From assembly GCA_047626725.1 (NCBI GenBank), contig JBLHSG010000010.1, positions 1-64,000 on the forward strand: DNA of 64,000 nucleotides. Direction: 5' to 3'. Below, one piece after another: positions 7,888-16,533 of this stretch. Source of the stretch: Ascidiaceihabitans sp034111945. GTDB lineage: Bacteria > Pseudomonadota > Alphaproteobacteria > Rhodobacterales > Rhodobacteraceae. The translations under genes and the position numbers were made by a program. The notes beneath the pieces were generated by a model. That model ran no database searches. It had not been told where the DNA came from and was given only the letters and a program-made list of their open reading frames with translations. How positions within the stretch are numbered: the stretch's first letter is position 1; each line of letters opens with the position of its first letter.

Positions 7888-8753
7888 CGTTGTCTCAGCT
7901 TTGGATTAAAGGCGTCGTTCAGGCCATCGCCGACCAAAGACACGGCAAAAACGGTCAGGAAAATTGCAAGACCGGGAAAGGTGACAGGCCACCACGCATC
8001 CAGAATGTATTCGCGATTTGCCCCGATCATCAAGCCCCACGACATGACGTTGGGATCGCCCAAACCTAGAAAACTCAGGCCCGCCTCGAACAGGATCGCG
8101 ACTCCGATGGTCAGGGTGGCGGACACGATCAGGGGCGGCGCGGCATTGGGCAAAATAACTTTCCAGATGATGCGTTTGTTGCGCGCCCCAATCGCACGGG
8201 CGGCGGTGACGTATTCGAGTTCCTTGATCTTAAGGAATTCAGCGCGCGTCAGCCGTGCGGTTTGCGGCCAACTGACCACGCCAATGGCAAACGCAATTGT
8301 CCACAATGACGGCGAAAATAACGTCACCAGCACCATGGCAAACAAGAGCGCAGGCAAGACCTGAAAGAATTCCGTGAACCGCATCAACAGGTTATCGACC
8401 CAACCGCCGTAGTACCCCGCAAGTGCGCCCAGCGAGATGCCGATGAACATTGTCAGCGCGGCGGCGGCGGCCCCAACAGCTAGAGTCGGGCCGCCGCCTG
8501 TCAGCAACCCTGCGATAATATCGCGGCCTAAATAGTCGGTGCCCAGAGGGAAGTCAGGCGTCGCACCGGGGGCCTCGTGGGGGGCCCAAACGATATCAAA
8601 AGGATCGCCGTTATAGAACAGCGCGCCATACAACGTCGCCAAAATGATCACGATCAACAGCACCAATCCAAAGACCGCCGGAATGTTGCGTCGAAACATG
8701 CGCCATGCCTCTAGGGTCGGGCTTTCTGCTTGGAATTCGGGAGTGTCGCTCAT
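7884..8753 (-). CDS. ABC importer permease, DppC-like
   Basis: A 289-residue inner-membrane permease. The start is placed at the ATG of MSDTPEFQAES, which overlaps the stop codon of the upstream permease gene by 4 bp and has AAGGGG about 8 bases before it. The frame extends 10 codons further but without such a site. One N-terminal membrane span is followed by a large periplasmic loop and the BPD transport domain. The EAA-loop region (EFLKIKELEYVTAARAIGA) contacts the ATPases. DppC-type subunits typically have this N-terminal OppC domain. Confidence 0.93.
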   Translation of the reverse strand: MSDTPEFQAESPTLEAWRMFRRNIPAVFGLVLLIVIILATLYGALFYNGDPFDIVWAPHEAPGATPDFPLGTDYLGRDIIAGLLTGGGPTLAVGAAAAALTMFIGISLGALAGYYGGWVDNLLMRFTEFFQVLPALLFAMVLVTLFSPSLWTIAFAIGVVSWPQTARLTRAEFLKIKELEYVTAARAIGARNKRIIWKVILPNAAPPLIVSATLTIGVAILFEAGLSFLGLGDPNVMSWGLMIGANREYILDAWWPVTFPGLAIFLTVFAVSLVGDGLNDAFNPKLRQR

Positions 8754-9727
8754 GACTTGCCCCTTAGGCGCGGATCGGCCCAACGATAACTGATATCGGT
8801 GATGATGTTGGCGACCACGACCATGGCTGAGGCAAAGAAAAGCACGCCCAAAATTGTCGGATAATCGCGCCGCAGGATACTGTCAAAGGCAAGGCGGCCC
8901 ATGCCCGGCCAGTTAAAAACGGTCTCGACCAGCAGCGCGCCAGAGATCAGATTGCCGAACTGTAAACCGGCTACAGTCAGGATCGGCAGGGCGGCATTGC
9001 GCAGGGCATGTTTGAACAATACCGACCCTTCGGATGCCCCTTTGGCCCGCGCGGTACGGATGTAATCCGAACTCAAAACTTCCAGCATCGACGCCCGTGA
9101 TAGCCGTGCGTATTGCGCCAGATAAATGATCGCGAGGGTAAAGGCGGGCAACACAAGATGATGCGCGATATCAAGTGCTTGGACAATAAAACTGGCATTG
9201 CGTAATTTCACGGATTGCATGCCTTCGACCGGAAAAATAGGCACCACTGAGGCAAAGAAAATGATCAGCATAATGCCTGTCCAGAATACCGGCACCGCAT
9301 AACCGATAGTGGCAAAAACCGACACAACGCCAGACAGAATCCCGTTGGGTTTACGCGCCGCAATCACCCCCATAAACACGCCGATCGAGATCGACAAAAT
9401 CTGTGCAGTGATGACCAGCAAAATAGTGGGCCAGATGCGCAGGCCGATCAGTTTCGAAACTGGCTGGTTGAAAAAGAAACTCTCGCCTAGATCACCCGTG
9501 GCGATGCCGGACACGTAGATCCATAGCTGGGTCAAAAGCGGTTTGTTAAGCCCGTAATCCTCGCGAATACTGGCCAACATTTCCTCGGTCGCGCCGCCCA
9601 TTTCGCCAGCAATAACAACCGCCGGATCACCAGGGGCAAGGCGGATCAAAAAGAAGTTCAGAATAACGACGCCCAGCATCAACAGCAGCCCGTATCCGAT
9701 GCGACGAAGAAGAAACGAAAGCGACAT
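8750..9727 (-). CDS. ABC importer permease, DppB-like
   Basis: A 325-residue inner-membrane permease starting MSLSFLLRRIGYGLLLMLGV, with the usual N-terminal span, the family motif APGDPA (about residues 31-36) and five further spans. The EAA loop reads SMLEVLSSDYIRTARAKGAS. It pairs with the DppC-like permease to form the translocation pore. It lies 75 bp downstream of the binding-protein gene, separated by a strong intercistronic hairpin. Confidence 0.94.
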   Translation of the reverse strand: MSLSFLLRRIGYGLLLMLGVVILNFFLIRLAPGDPAVVIAGEMGGATEEMLASIREDYGLNKPLLTQLWIYVSGIATGDLGESFFFNQPVSKLIGLRIWPTILLVITAQILSISIGVFMGVIAARKPNGILSGVVSVFATIGYAVPVFWTGIMLIIFFASVVPIFPVEGMQSVKLRNASFIVQALDIAHHLVLPAFTLAIIYLAQYARLSRASMLEVLSSDYIRTARAKGASEGSVLFKHALRNAALPILTVAGLQFGNLISGALLVETVFNWPGMGRLAFDSILRRDYPTILGVLFFASAMVVVANIITDISYRWADPRLRGKS

Positions 9728-9758
9728 GCAATATCCTGAACGCAGTGCTGTAGGGGAA

Positions 9759-9786
9759 TGTCAGCGGCGATAGCACGCCACTGACA
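9759..9786 (-). promoter_or_regulatory. Intercistronic hairpin between binding-protein and permease genes
   Basis: Ten pairs with one mismatch (TGTCAG/CTGACA and GGCG/CGCC) form a stem in the 75-bp gap after the solute-binding-protein gene. Such structures commonly protect the upstream message, raising binding protein over permease. There is no T-run, so it is probably not a full terminator. Confidence 0.5.
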
Positions 9787-9802
9787 GCAGTTTAGAGGGT
9801 GC

Positions 9803-11362
9803 TTATTCGCCCCATTCGACCATATCCATCGGGTGCATTGTGCCCCAGATGCCAGTCGGTACGTTTTGCAGTTTACTGTTGTAGGCCGTGTGATACGGCA
9901 GCGCGTTGATCCAGTAGACTGGCAGATCGCCAGCGACGATTTGTTGGAATTCAGCGTACAGTGCCGCACGTTTTCCGGCGTCTAATTCGACCGCTGCGGC
10001 GTTCAGCAATTCGTCAACTTTGGCATTGCTGTATTGCTGTGTGTTGGACCAAATTACACCCTTTTTGATGTTGTCAGACAGGTAGGTGCGGTGAACGCCG
10101 ATAACCGGATCGCCCCAGTTAAACACGACGTCCATGGACAGTTCAAAATCGTGCCCGCCAACACGTCCGGCCCACGTTGGGAAATCTGGCGCGGCGCGGA
10201 CTGTGATGGCGATGCCGATCTTTTTCAGTTGCGATTTCATGTATTCCGCCACCGACTGCTGCTGTTCTTTTGGACCCGGAATATAGTCGATGGTCAGTTC
10301 CATCCCGTCGGCAAAACCGGCCTCGGCCATCAGCGCATTGGCCTTGTCTAGATCGACATTATAGGCGGGGATGTTTTCGTCAAAGAACGGCGAACTTTCG
10401 ATGATTGGGCCACGCTGGGGGGACGATACACCGCGGTGCAATGCTTTGGTGATGAACGCGCGATCGACCGCATACGCAATTGCTTGGCGCACGCGCACGT
10501 CCGATAATTTGGGCGATGCGGTGTTAAAGGCCAGCCAGTTGATCGGGCCAACAGCGGCGTAGCCATCGGTTGTCACGCTAAGGCTGTCGACCTTTTCAAG
10601 GCGTTTGATTTCTTGCGATCCGGCCATGAACGGGTACATATCCGCCTCGCCGTTTTCCATTGCGATCAGCAACGCAGAAGGGTCCTTGATGATGCGAATG
10701 ATGATTTCATCCAGCTTCGGGCGCCCTTCCATAAAGAAGTTAGGGTTCTTTTTCATCACCACGGCTTCGCCCGGCGTGAATTCATCCAACATAAACGGGC
10801 CGGATCCGACAGGCGCGGAATTTGCAGGGTGCGATTTGGCGTCTTGGCCATCGCCGTAAATGTGTTTTGGCAGCACCGGCGCGAGGGCAGGTGACAACGC
10901 CAACAACAACGCAGGGTGCGGTTTTGACAGGTTGATCACGACGGTATGCGCGTCTGGCGTGTCGATGGTTTGAACGGGGTCAAACATGGATTTGAAGGGG
11001 TGGTTTTCCTTGGTGGTCATAATCGAAAACGCGACGTCTTCGGATGTGACGGGCGTGCCGTCATGGAACGTGGCGTTTGTGACCAGGTTTAACGTGACGC
11101 TCATCCCGTCATCTGACGTGGACCAGCTGGATGCCAAATAGGGCTGCGGTTCCCAGTTTTCGTCGTAGCGAATGGGCGATGCAAAAATCTGCGTTGACGG
11201 GACGGCGGTCGCGATACCGGACTGCACAGCACCGTTTAAATGGCGCGGAACCTGGGTCGATGCGATCACAAGGGTGCCACCTTCGGCGTGTACGAATGGT
11301 GCGGCCATCATGGTTGATGCGGCGATCGCGGCGGCCCCCATCAGGCGTGTCATAACTGTCAT
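9803..11362 (-). CDS. Periplasmic solute-binding protein, SBP_bac_5 (peptide/nickel type)
   Basis: A 519-residue periplasmic receptor for the importer encoded just downstream. A signal peptide ends near VHA/EGG (residues 25-30). The mature part shows the family pattern: an N-terminal QIFASPIRYDENWEPQPYLA segment, then VRQAIAYAVDR (about residues 290-300), a conserved SBP_bac_5 motif. The ATG at 11362 has GGGAG eight bases upstream. Ligands of this family include peptides, glutathione, opines, sugars and nickel. The nearby YtcJ-type amidohydrolase suggests an amide-containing substrate, which is only inference. Confidence 0.93.
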   Translation of the reverse strand: MTVMTRLMGAAAIAASTMMAAPFVHAEGGTLVIASTQVPRHLNGAVQSGIATAVPSTQIFASPIRYDENWEPQPYLASSWSTSDDGMSVTLNLVTNATFHDGTPVTSEDVAFSIMTTKENHPFKSMFDPVQTIDTPDAHTVVINLSKPHPALLLALSPALAPVLPKHIYGDGQDAKSHPANSAPVGSGPFMLDEFTPGEAVVMKKNPNFFMEGRPKLDEIIIRIIKDPSALLIAMENGEADMYPFMAGSQEIKRLEKVDSLSVTTDGYAAVGPINWLAFNTASPKLSDVRVRQAIAYAVDRAFITKALHRGVSSPQRGPIIESSPFFDENIPAYNVDLDKANALMAEAGFADGMELTIDYIPGPKEQQQSVAEYMKSQLKKIGIAITVRAAPDFPTWAGRVGGHDFELSMDVVFNWGDPVIGVHRTYLSDNIKKGVIWSNTQQYSNAKVDELLNAAAVELDAGKRAALYAEFQQIVAGDLPVYWINALPYHTAYNSKLQNVPTGIWGTMHPMDMVEWGE

Positions 11363-11460
11363 GTTTAACTCCCATCAATATATTATTAACGCCAACGCTA
11401 ACGGGGGTCCTAAGTACAGAAAAACGTGTTTTGTGAGGGGTAAAGCGGCATATTTTAGTG

Positions 11461-12402
11461 TTACTGCTGAATTTCAGGGGCAGGTTCCAGCAACAGATGT
11501 TCAAATTTCTGTTCTGTAGCAAGGGTTTCGCAGATCTTGATGACAGCAGCGACAATCGCGGATTGTTGTAGAACCGCAGAATAGGCAAGGCCAAAGGTCT
11601 GCGTCTTGACCGCCCCATTTATAGGCACAGCCGCGTACCCTGCATGTTTGTCACGGTCTGTCGGGCCACAAATGTTAAGAATCGAATAGCCGAATTGCCC
11701 TGCAACCATGCCCCGCAACACCGCCGATGACTGGGTGGTGTGCACAACATTTGGCGACAAGCCCTGAACTAAAAACATCTCTTCAAAGTACGATTTCGCG
11801 GCCGGCAGATCGAGCGCAACCATGGGCTCATCCTTGAGATCATCCAGCGATACCGATGCTTGATGTGACAGCGGCGAATTGTCAGGGATCAAGGCCCAAG
11901 GCCGTGCATGAAACAGCGGTAAAAACGGCATTTCGGTTGGGGCTTCGGCGCGGTACGTTAACGCCACATCAACAGCATTTGATCGCAACCAATCCGCAAT
12001 TTGATGCATGTTCCCTTCCATCAGATCAATGCGAATATCGGGATACGTGGCCGCAATCCGTTTCATCAAAGGCGGCAAAACATAGGTCGCCGTTGGCTCG
12101 TAACAGCCCAGCCGCAAGGTGCCGGTCGGATCACCAGTCAGCGACAATAGATCGCTTTCAAACAGCCGGGCTTGTTCCAGAAACGCGCTGATCCGCTTGC
12201 CGACATCGATGCCTGCTTGGGTCGCGATGATGCCTTTTGCCGGGATGCGGCGAAACAATTCCTGACCGATGGATTGTTCGATCAAATCCAACGCCGCCGT
12301 CACCGAACTTTGCGAGATATTCATATCTTCGGACGCGCGCGCAATTGAACCAAGACGCAAGGCTGCATCAAAATAGCGCAATTGTTTAAGTGTAAATTTC
12401 AT
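11461..12402 (-). CDS. LysR family transcriptional regulator
   Basis: A 313-residue regulator. The N-terminal winged helix-turn-helix is clear (LKQLRYFDAALRLGSIARAS, then SQSSVTAALDLIEQ). The effector domain (about residues 90-300) is of the periplasmic-binding-protein fold. It sits 98 bp upstream of the binding-protein gene on the same strand and is divergent from the amidohydrolase gene across another 98-bp gap. LysR proteins usually control the divergent gene and often the neighbouring transport operon, so both are the likely targets. The inducer is unknown. Confidence 0.93.
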   Translation of the reverse strand: MKFTLKQLRYFDAALRLGSIARASEDMNISQSSVTAALDLIEQSIGQELFRRIPAKGIIATQAGIDVGKRISAFLEQARLFESDLLSLTGDPTGTLRLGCYEPTATYVLPPLMKRIAATYPDIRIDLMEGNMHQIADWLRSNAVDVALTYRAEAPTEMPFLPLFHARPWALIPDNSPLSHQASVSLDDLKDEPMVALDLPAAKSYFEEMFLVQGLSPNVVHTTQSSAVLRGMVAGQFGYSILNICGPTDRDKHAGYAAVPINGAVKTQTFGLAYSAVLQQSAIVAAVIKICETLATEQKFEHLLLEPAPEIQQ

Positions 12403-12500
12403 CGACTTACCGCATTCAACAGTGTGAGTTGCGACAGTAAATCTATTTTGCAGAGGATCAATCCTGCGCTACTGATTTTATTAAGCATAGGGAGCACACC

Positions 12501-14126
12501 ATGAACCAGATCACTGTTTTTCAAGCAAAAAAGATTGTCACGATGGATCCGAATCGCAGTGAAGCGACGCATGTTGCCGTGCGTGAAGGCAAGATTTTGG
12601 CCGTTGGTGGTGCCGATTGTGCGGATCAATGGGGGGATGTGACGCATGATACATCGCTATCGCACGCGGTTCTGACGCCCGGTTTTGTCGAAGGTCACGC
12701 GCATATGATGGCCGGCGCGATGTGGCGCTATGCCTACGCCGGATACCACGATCGGATTGATCCAAAAGGCAAACTTTGGAACGGCATGCGCGACATTGAT
12801 GCGGTGATTGACGGGCTGACCGCGTTCGAGGCGGGTTTGGACGCAGATGATCCTTTGGTTGGGTGGGGGTTTGACCCGATCTTTTTGTCCTCTGAACGGC
12901 TCAGTGCCAAACATTTGGATCAGATCAGCACCGACCGCCCAATTGCGATTATTTTCTCGAACTTTCACCTGATGTGCGTGAATTCCAAAGCGCTGGAAAT
13001 GGCCGGATATGACGAAGGCACCAACGCCGAAGGGGTGATCAAAGACGCCAATGGTTTGCCCACCGGCGAGTTGCAGGAAATGGCTGCGATGTTCCCGATT
13101 ATGCGCCGTTTGGGTATTGATTTCAGGGGGCTATCACAAACACCTGAGGCGATAGATGACTACGCCGATGTGGCGCAGCGCGCGGGCGTAACCACGATCA
13201 CCGACCTGTTTTCATCACTCGAAGACGACGATTTAAAGATCATGCTCAAGATGACAGCAAAGCCTGATTTCCCGCTGCGCATCGTTCCGGTTTTGGGGGC
13301 CATGGGCACGCCCGTCGAGGTCGCGGACAGGGCTGAAGCACTGGCAAAATCTTCAACTGATAAATTGCGTTTGGGGGCCGTCAAATTGATGACAGACGGG
13401 TCGATCCAAGGGTGGACCGCGCGGGTGAAATGGCCTCATTACGTTGGCGGGCAACCCAACGGTTTATGGAATATGCCGCCGGAACAGATTTTTGCGTGCT
13501 GCGCAGAAATGCAAAAACGTGGCATCCAGATGCACATTCACGTGAACGGGGACGAAGCGGCCGAAGCCTCAATTGATGCCATCGAAGCCGCCCTGCGACT
13601 GCACCCGGGGCAGGGCCATCGCCACGTTTTGCAGCACTGCCAAATGATGGGGCGCGACTTGTATGAACGTGCGTTTGAGCTGGGCTGTTGCACCAATATT
13701 TTCTCAAATCACATCTGGTATTTTGGCGATCAACACGCCGCGCTGACTTTGGGGCAAGAACGTGCGGAGCGGATGAATGCTGCGCGCACGGCGTTGGATA
13801 TCGGCGTCAATATTGCGTTGCATTCCGATGCGCCGGTGACGCCATTGGGCCCGCTGTTTACGGCGTGGTGTGCGGTTAATCGCCAAACGATGACGGGCAA
13901 AACATTGGGTGCCGCACAGTGTATCACGGTTGACGAGGCGCTGTACGCGATCACGATGGGCGCGGCCTTTACGTTGAAATTGGACAGTGAAATCGGCAGC
14001 ATCGAGTCGGGTAAAATCGCCGATTTTGCCATTCTGGGTGATGATCCGCGTGCCGTTGATCCGATGGCGCTCAAAGATGTCGACGTGTTGGGCACAGTGT
14101 CTGGCGGCGTGGTGCATCTGCTGTGA
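12501..14126 (+). CDS. YtcJ-like metal-dependent amidohydrolase (Amidohydro_3)
   Basis: A 541-residue amidohydrolase, probably cytoplasmic (no signal peptide). The metal-binding motif GHAH follows LTPGFVE (about residues 66-69). Further metal or catalytic candidates are the K in KLMTDGSIQGW, the H in HVNGDEAAEA, the H in HVLQHCQM, and the D in ALHSDAPVTP. YtcJ-type enzymes hydrolyse N-acyl or cyclic amide bonds, but few substrates are known. The start has GGGAG nine bases upstream. The divergent LysR regulator and importer suggest that it processes the imported compound. Its stop codon overlaps the GTG start of the CobW-type gene. Confidence 0.92.
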   Translation: MNQITVFQAKKIVTMDPNRSEATHVAVREGKILAVGGADCADQWGDVTHDTSLSHAVLTPGFVEGHAHMMAGAMWRYAYAGYHDRIDPKGKLWNGMRDIDAVIDGLTAFEAGLDADDPLVGWGFDPIFLSSERLSAKHLDQISTDRPIAIIFSNFHLMCVNSKALEMAGYDEGTNAEGVIKDANGLPTGELQEMAAMFPIMRRLGIDFRGLSQTPEAIDDYADVAQRAGVTTITDLFSSLEDDDLKIMLKMTAKPDFPLRIVPVLGAMGTPVEVADRAEALAKSSTDKLRLGAVKLMTDGSIQGWTARVKWPHYVGGQPNGLWNMPPEQIFACCAEMQKRGIQMHIHVNGDEAAEASIDAIEAALRLHPGQGHRHVLQHCQMMGRDLYERAFELGCCTNIFSNHIWYFGDQHAALTLGQERAERMNAARTALDIGVNIALHSDAPVTPLGPLFTAWCAVNRQTMTGKTLGAAQCITVDEALYAITMGAAFTLKLDSEIGSIESGKIADFAILGDDPRAVDPMALKDVDVLGTVSGGVVHLL

Positions 14127-14986
14127 AACGGCTGCCGCTCACGGTTATTGGCGGCTATCTTGGGGCTGGAAAAACCACACTTATCAATCGGTTGCTATCC
14201 GAACCTCACGGACAACGTGTGCTGGTGATGGTCAATGATTTTGGCGCGATCAACATTGATGCGGCATTGCTGTCGTCGCAATCCGAAGACACGCTGGAGC
14301 TGTCGAATGGCTGCGTGTGCTGCACGATGGGCGCGGATTTGTTCATGGCTGTGGGCGATGTTTTAGACCGGGATCCGCGGCCTGACCACATGGTTATCGA
14401 GGCGTCGGGCATCGCTGATCCCGCGCGCATTGCACAGGTCGCGCTGGCCGAACCTGACCTAAGTTACGGCGGCGTGGTTAGCGTTGTTGATGCGTTGAAT
14501 TACGACGCGTTGTCGCGCGATGTTCAGATCGGGGCGCAGGTGCGCGGGCAAGTCGATGTGGCCGATCTGGTCTTGGTCTCGAAGGCTGAAAACGGTGTCT
14601 TGCCACGTGCATTGGGACTGCCGAAAGCGCCGGTTTTGGATTTGGCACAGGTTAGTGACGTGGCCCCGTTGATTTTGGGCGCACCCCTTGGCCAAGGCCC
14701 GAAATTATTGGCAGAAACCCACCCTGAATACGTGGCGTGGAGCGGGACAAGCGCACCGATGGACCGTGTGACATTGCAGACAAAATTAGACACGCGCCCC
14801 AAAGGTTTGATGCGGTTCAAAGGGTTTGTCCAAGGTCCAGACGGCACTGGTTTCGAGGTCCATTGCGTTGGTCCAAGCAGCAGCATCAAGGCGGCCAAAA
14901 ATATCCAGAAAACCGAAGTTGTCGGCATCGGCCCCAAAGGTCGCATTGATGTGCAAACGATCAAAGCATGGTGGTCACAACGATAG
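14123..14986 (+). CDS. CobW/P47K (COG0523) family GTPase
   Basis: A 287-residue P-loop GTPase of the G3E group used as a metallochaperone. Walker A is GGYLGAGKTTLINRLL (about residues 10-25). The hallmark CXCC metal site is at residues 64-67 (NGCVCCTMG). EASGIADP gives the switch region. The guanine-specificity motif is SKAE instead of the usual NKxD, a mild divergence. The C-terminal CobW_C domain (RPKGLMRFKGFVQ) is short. The GTG start overlaps the amidohydrolase stop by 4 bp (GTGA), implying translational coupling. I infer that it delivers metal to that enzyme. Confidence 0.93.
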   Translation: MKRLPLTVIGGYLGAGKTTLINRLLSEPHGQRVLVMVNDFGAINIDAALLSSQSEDTLELSNGCVCCTMGADLFMAVGDVLDRDPRPDHMVIEASGIADPARIAQVALAEPDLSYGGVVSVVDALNYDALSRDVQIGAQVRGQVDVADLVLVSKAENGVLPRALGLPKAPVLDLAQVSDVAPLILGAPLGQGPKLLAETHPEYVAWSGTSAPMDRVTLQTKLDTRPKGLMRFKGFVQGPDGTGFEVHCVGPSSSIKAAKNIQKTEVVGIGPKGRIDVQTIKAWWSQR

Positions 14987-14987
14987 A

Positions 14988-15731
14988 TTATTCTTTGCGA
15001 CCAGCCCACGTAACCTGCGCATCGCCTGCCTGCATCGAACCGCCTGCGCGATCAAAACGCAAGTAGGCCAGGGCCGTGTCGCCCGATCGTGACAGCAATG
15101 TGCCGGCGGGTTTTCCATCGGCGACAATCGCGGTCCCGACATCAGCTTTGCCAGTCACTTGGACCTGCGCGAGCCCTTTGCGCAGCTCCGTTTTATGCTT
15201 CATCCGGGCGGTGACTTCTTGGCCAACATAGCAGCCCTTGCGGAAATCGACGCCGTTCAACCGTTCAAATCCGACCTCAAGAATGAAGGTGTCAGAGGTC
15301 AGTTCAACCCCCGATGTCGGGATCAAATTGGCGACCTCTATCGCGGTCCAATCGACATCATCAATCGCGCCCGTTGTGCGGTAAGCCCGCCAGCCAAGCG
15401 CGTCGTGCCGTGGGTCCGCAAACCCGTCGGTTGGAACATCACCAAGTCCGCGATGCACGTTCAAATCAGCCTCGGCAATTGTCACGTCAGCGCGCAATTT
15501 GTACATGTTCAGCCGTGCAATCAACGCGTCAGTTTGCGCCGCCGCCGTGTCTAGCAGAACATCCGCATCATCTGAAATGACAAAAAAATCAGCGATGTAT
15601 TTGCCCTGCGGCGTCAGCAATGCGGCATAGACCAAACCATCATCGATTTTGCCCACATCATTGCTGATCATCCCCTGCAGGAATGTACGCGCGTCAGAAC
15701 CGCTGATCCGTAAAATGCGACGAGATGTCAT
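14988..15731 (-). CDS. ygfZ: Folate-binding YgfZ/GcvT-family protein
   Basis: A 247-residue tetrahydrofolate-binding protein involved in the maintenance and repair of iron-sulfur enzymes. The family signature KGCYVGQE is complete (around residues 180-187), with the catalytic Cys present. It starts at the ATG of MTSRRILRISGSDARTFLQG. The open frame extends another 125 codons upstream, but that part is low in conservation and overlaps the glycosyltransferase gene on the other strand. AGGAAG precedes the chosen ATG. It is convergent with the CobW-type gene, only 1 bp apart, and divergent from the glycosyltransferase gene. Confidence 0.92.
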   Translation of the reverse strand: MTSRRILRISGSDARTFLQGMISNDVGKIDDGLVYAALLTPQGKYIADFFVISDDADVLLDTAAAQTDALIARLNMYKLRADVTIAEADLNVHRGLGDVPTDGFADPRHDALGWRAYRTTGAIDDVDWTAIEVANLIPTSGVELTSDTFILEVGFERLNGVDFRKGCYVGQEVTARMKHKTELRKGLAQVQVTGKADVGTAIVADGKPAGTLLSRSGDTALAYLRFDRAGGSMQAGDAQVTWAGRKE

Positions 15732-15800
15732 TGGGGCTTCCTCTTGATCACTTGAGTGACATATAGCAGCCTGATCGTGATGAAAAAGGGGCCAGGGCCA

Positions 15801-16478
15801 ATGCGTGCACCGATATCTGTGATTGTGCCGGTTTTGAACGCGCAAACAACGCTGGGCGGATGCCTGCAAGCGCTGATGGAGGGCCTTGAGGCCGGGCTGA
15901 TCCGCGAGTTGATCGTGTGTGATGGTGGGTCGGATGATGCAACGGCCGATGTCGCCAAAGACTGGGGGGCCGAAGTGATTGTAAGCGCCCCATCGCGCGG
16001 TGGGCAATTGCAGGCTGGATGTGCTGCGGCCAAGGGCGACTGGTTGTTGGTTTTGCACGCAGATACGGTGTTGCAGGCGGGGTGGGTTGCGCCGGTCGCG
16101 CGGCATTTGCAGTCCTCAAAGGCAGGCTGGTTCACACTGGCATTTGATGCGCGCGGGCTTGCACCGGTTTTGGTGGCGGGCTGGGCAAATCTGCGCAGTC
16201 AGTTCGGGTTGCCATACGGCGATCAGGGGTTGCTGATTTCGCGTAAACTGTATGATCAAATCGGCGGTTACAGCGACATGCCCCTGATGGAAGACGTCGC
16301 GATTGCGCGTGCTTTGACCGGTCAATTGGCGAAAGTCGATGCCGTGGCGGTGACCAGTGCCGCCAAGTTTCAAACCCAAGGGTGGGTGCGTCGCGGTCTG
16401 CGCAATTTATGGACTTTGGTGCAGTATTTTGCCGGGCGCGATGTGCAAAAACTAGCGCAGGCATATCGTCGGCCTTAG
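15801..16478 (+). CDS. Family 2 glycosyltransferase (TIGR04283-like)
   Basis: A 225-residue GT-A fold enzyme. PISVIVPVLNAQTTL opens the nucleotide-binding half. DGGSDDAT is the family-2 motif and LHADTVL supplies the DxD-like metal site. The C-terminal half includes GDQGLLISRKLYDQIGGY and LMEDVAIARAL, matching the TIGR04283 group of small glycosyltransferases. The acceptor is unknown. In-frame ATGs also occur at 15756 and 15780. I choose 15801 because homology-like sequence begins there and AGGG lies just upstream. It is convergent with the MsbA-like exporter. Confidence 0.85.
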   Translation: MRAPISVIVPVLNAQTTLGGCLQALMEGLEAGLIRELIVCDGGSDDATADVAKDWGAEVIVSAPSRGGQLQAGCAAAKGDWLLVLHADTVLQAGWVAPVARHLQSSKAGWFTLAFDARGLAPVLVAGWANLRSQFGLPYGDQGLLISRKLYDQIGGYSDMPLMEDVAIARALTGQLAKVDAVAVTSAAKFQTQGWVRRGLRNLWTLVQYFAGRDVQKLAQAYRRP

Positions 16479-16533
16479 CTGCTGTTTGATGCCTCTCGAA
16501 ACCTCGAATGTCTTTCTGACTGAAACACCTGCG

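Noticed and set aside
15732..16106. 125-codon N-terminal extension of ygfZ
   Set aside because: It overlaps the glycosyltransferase gene on the other strand and its residues look like a reversed reading. The ATG at 15731 has a ribosome site and begins the conserved domain.
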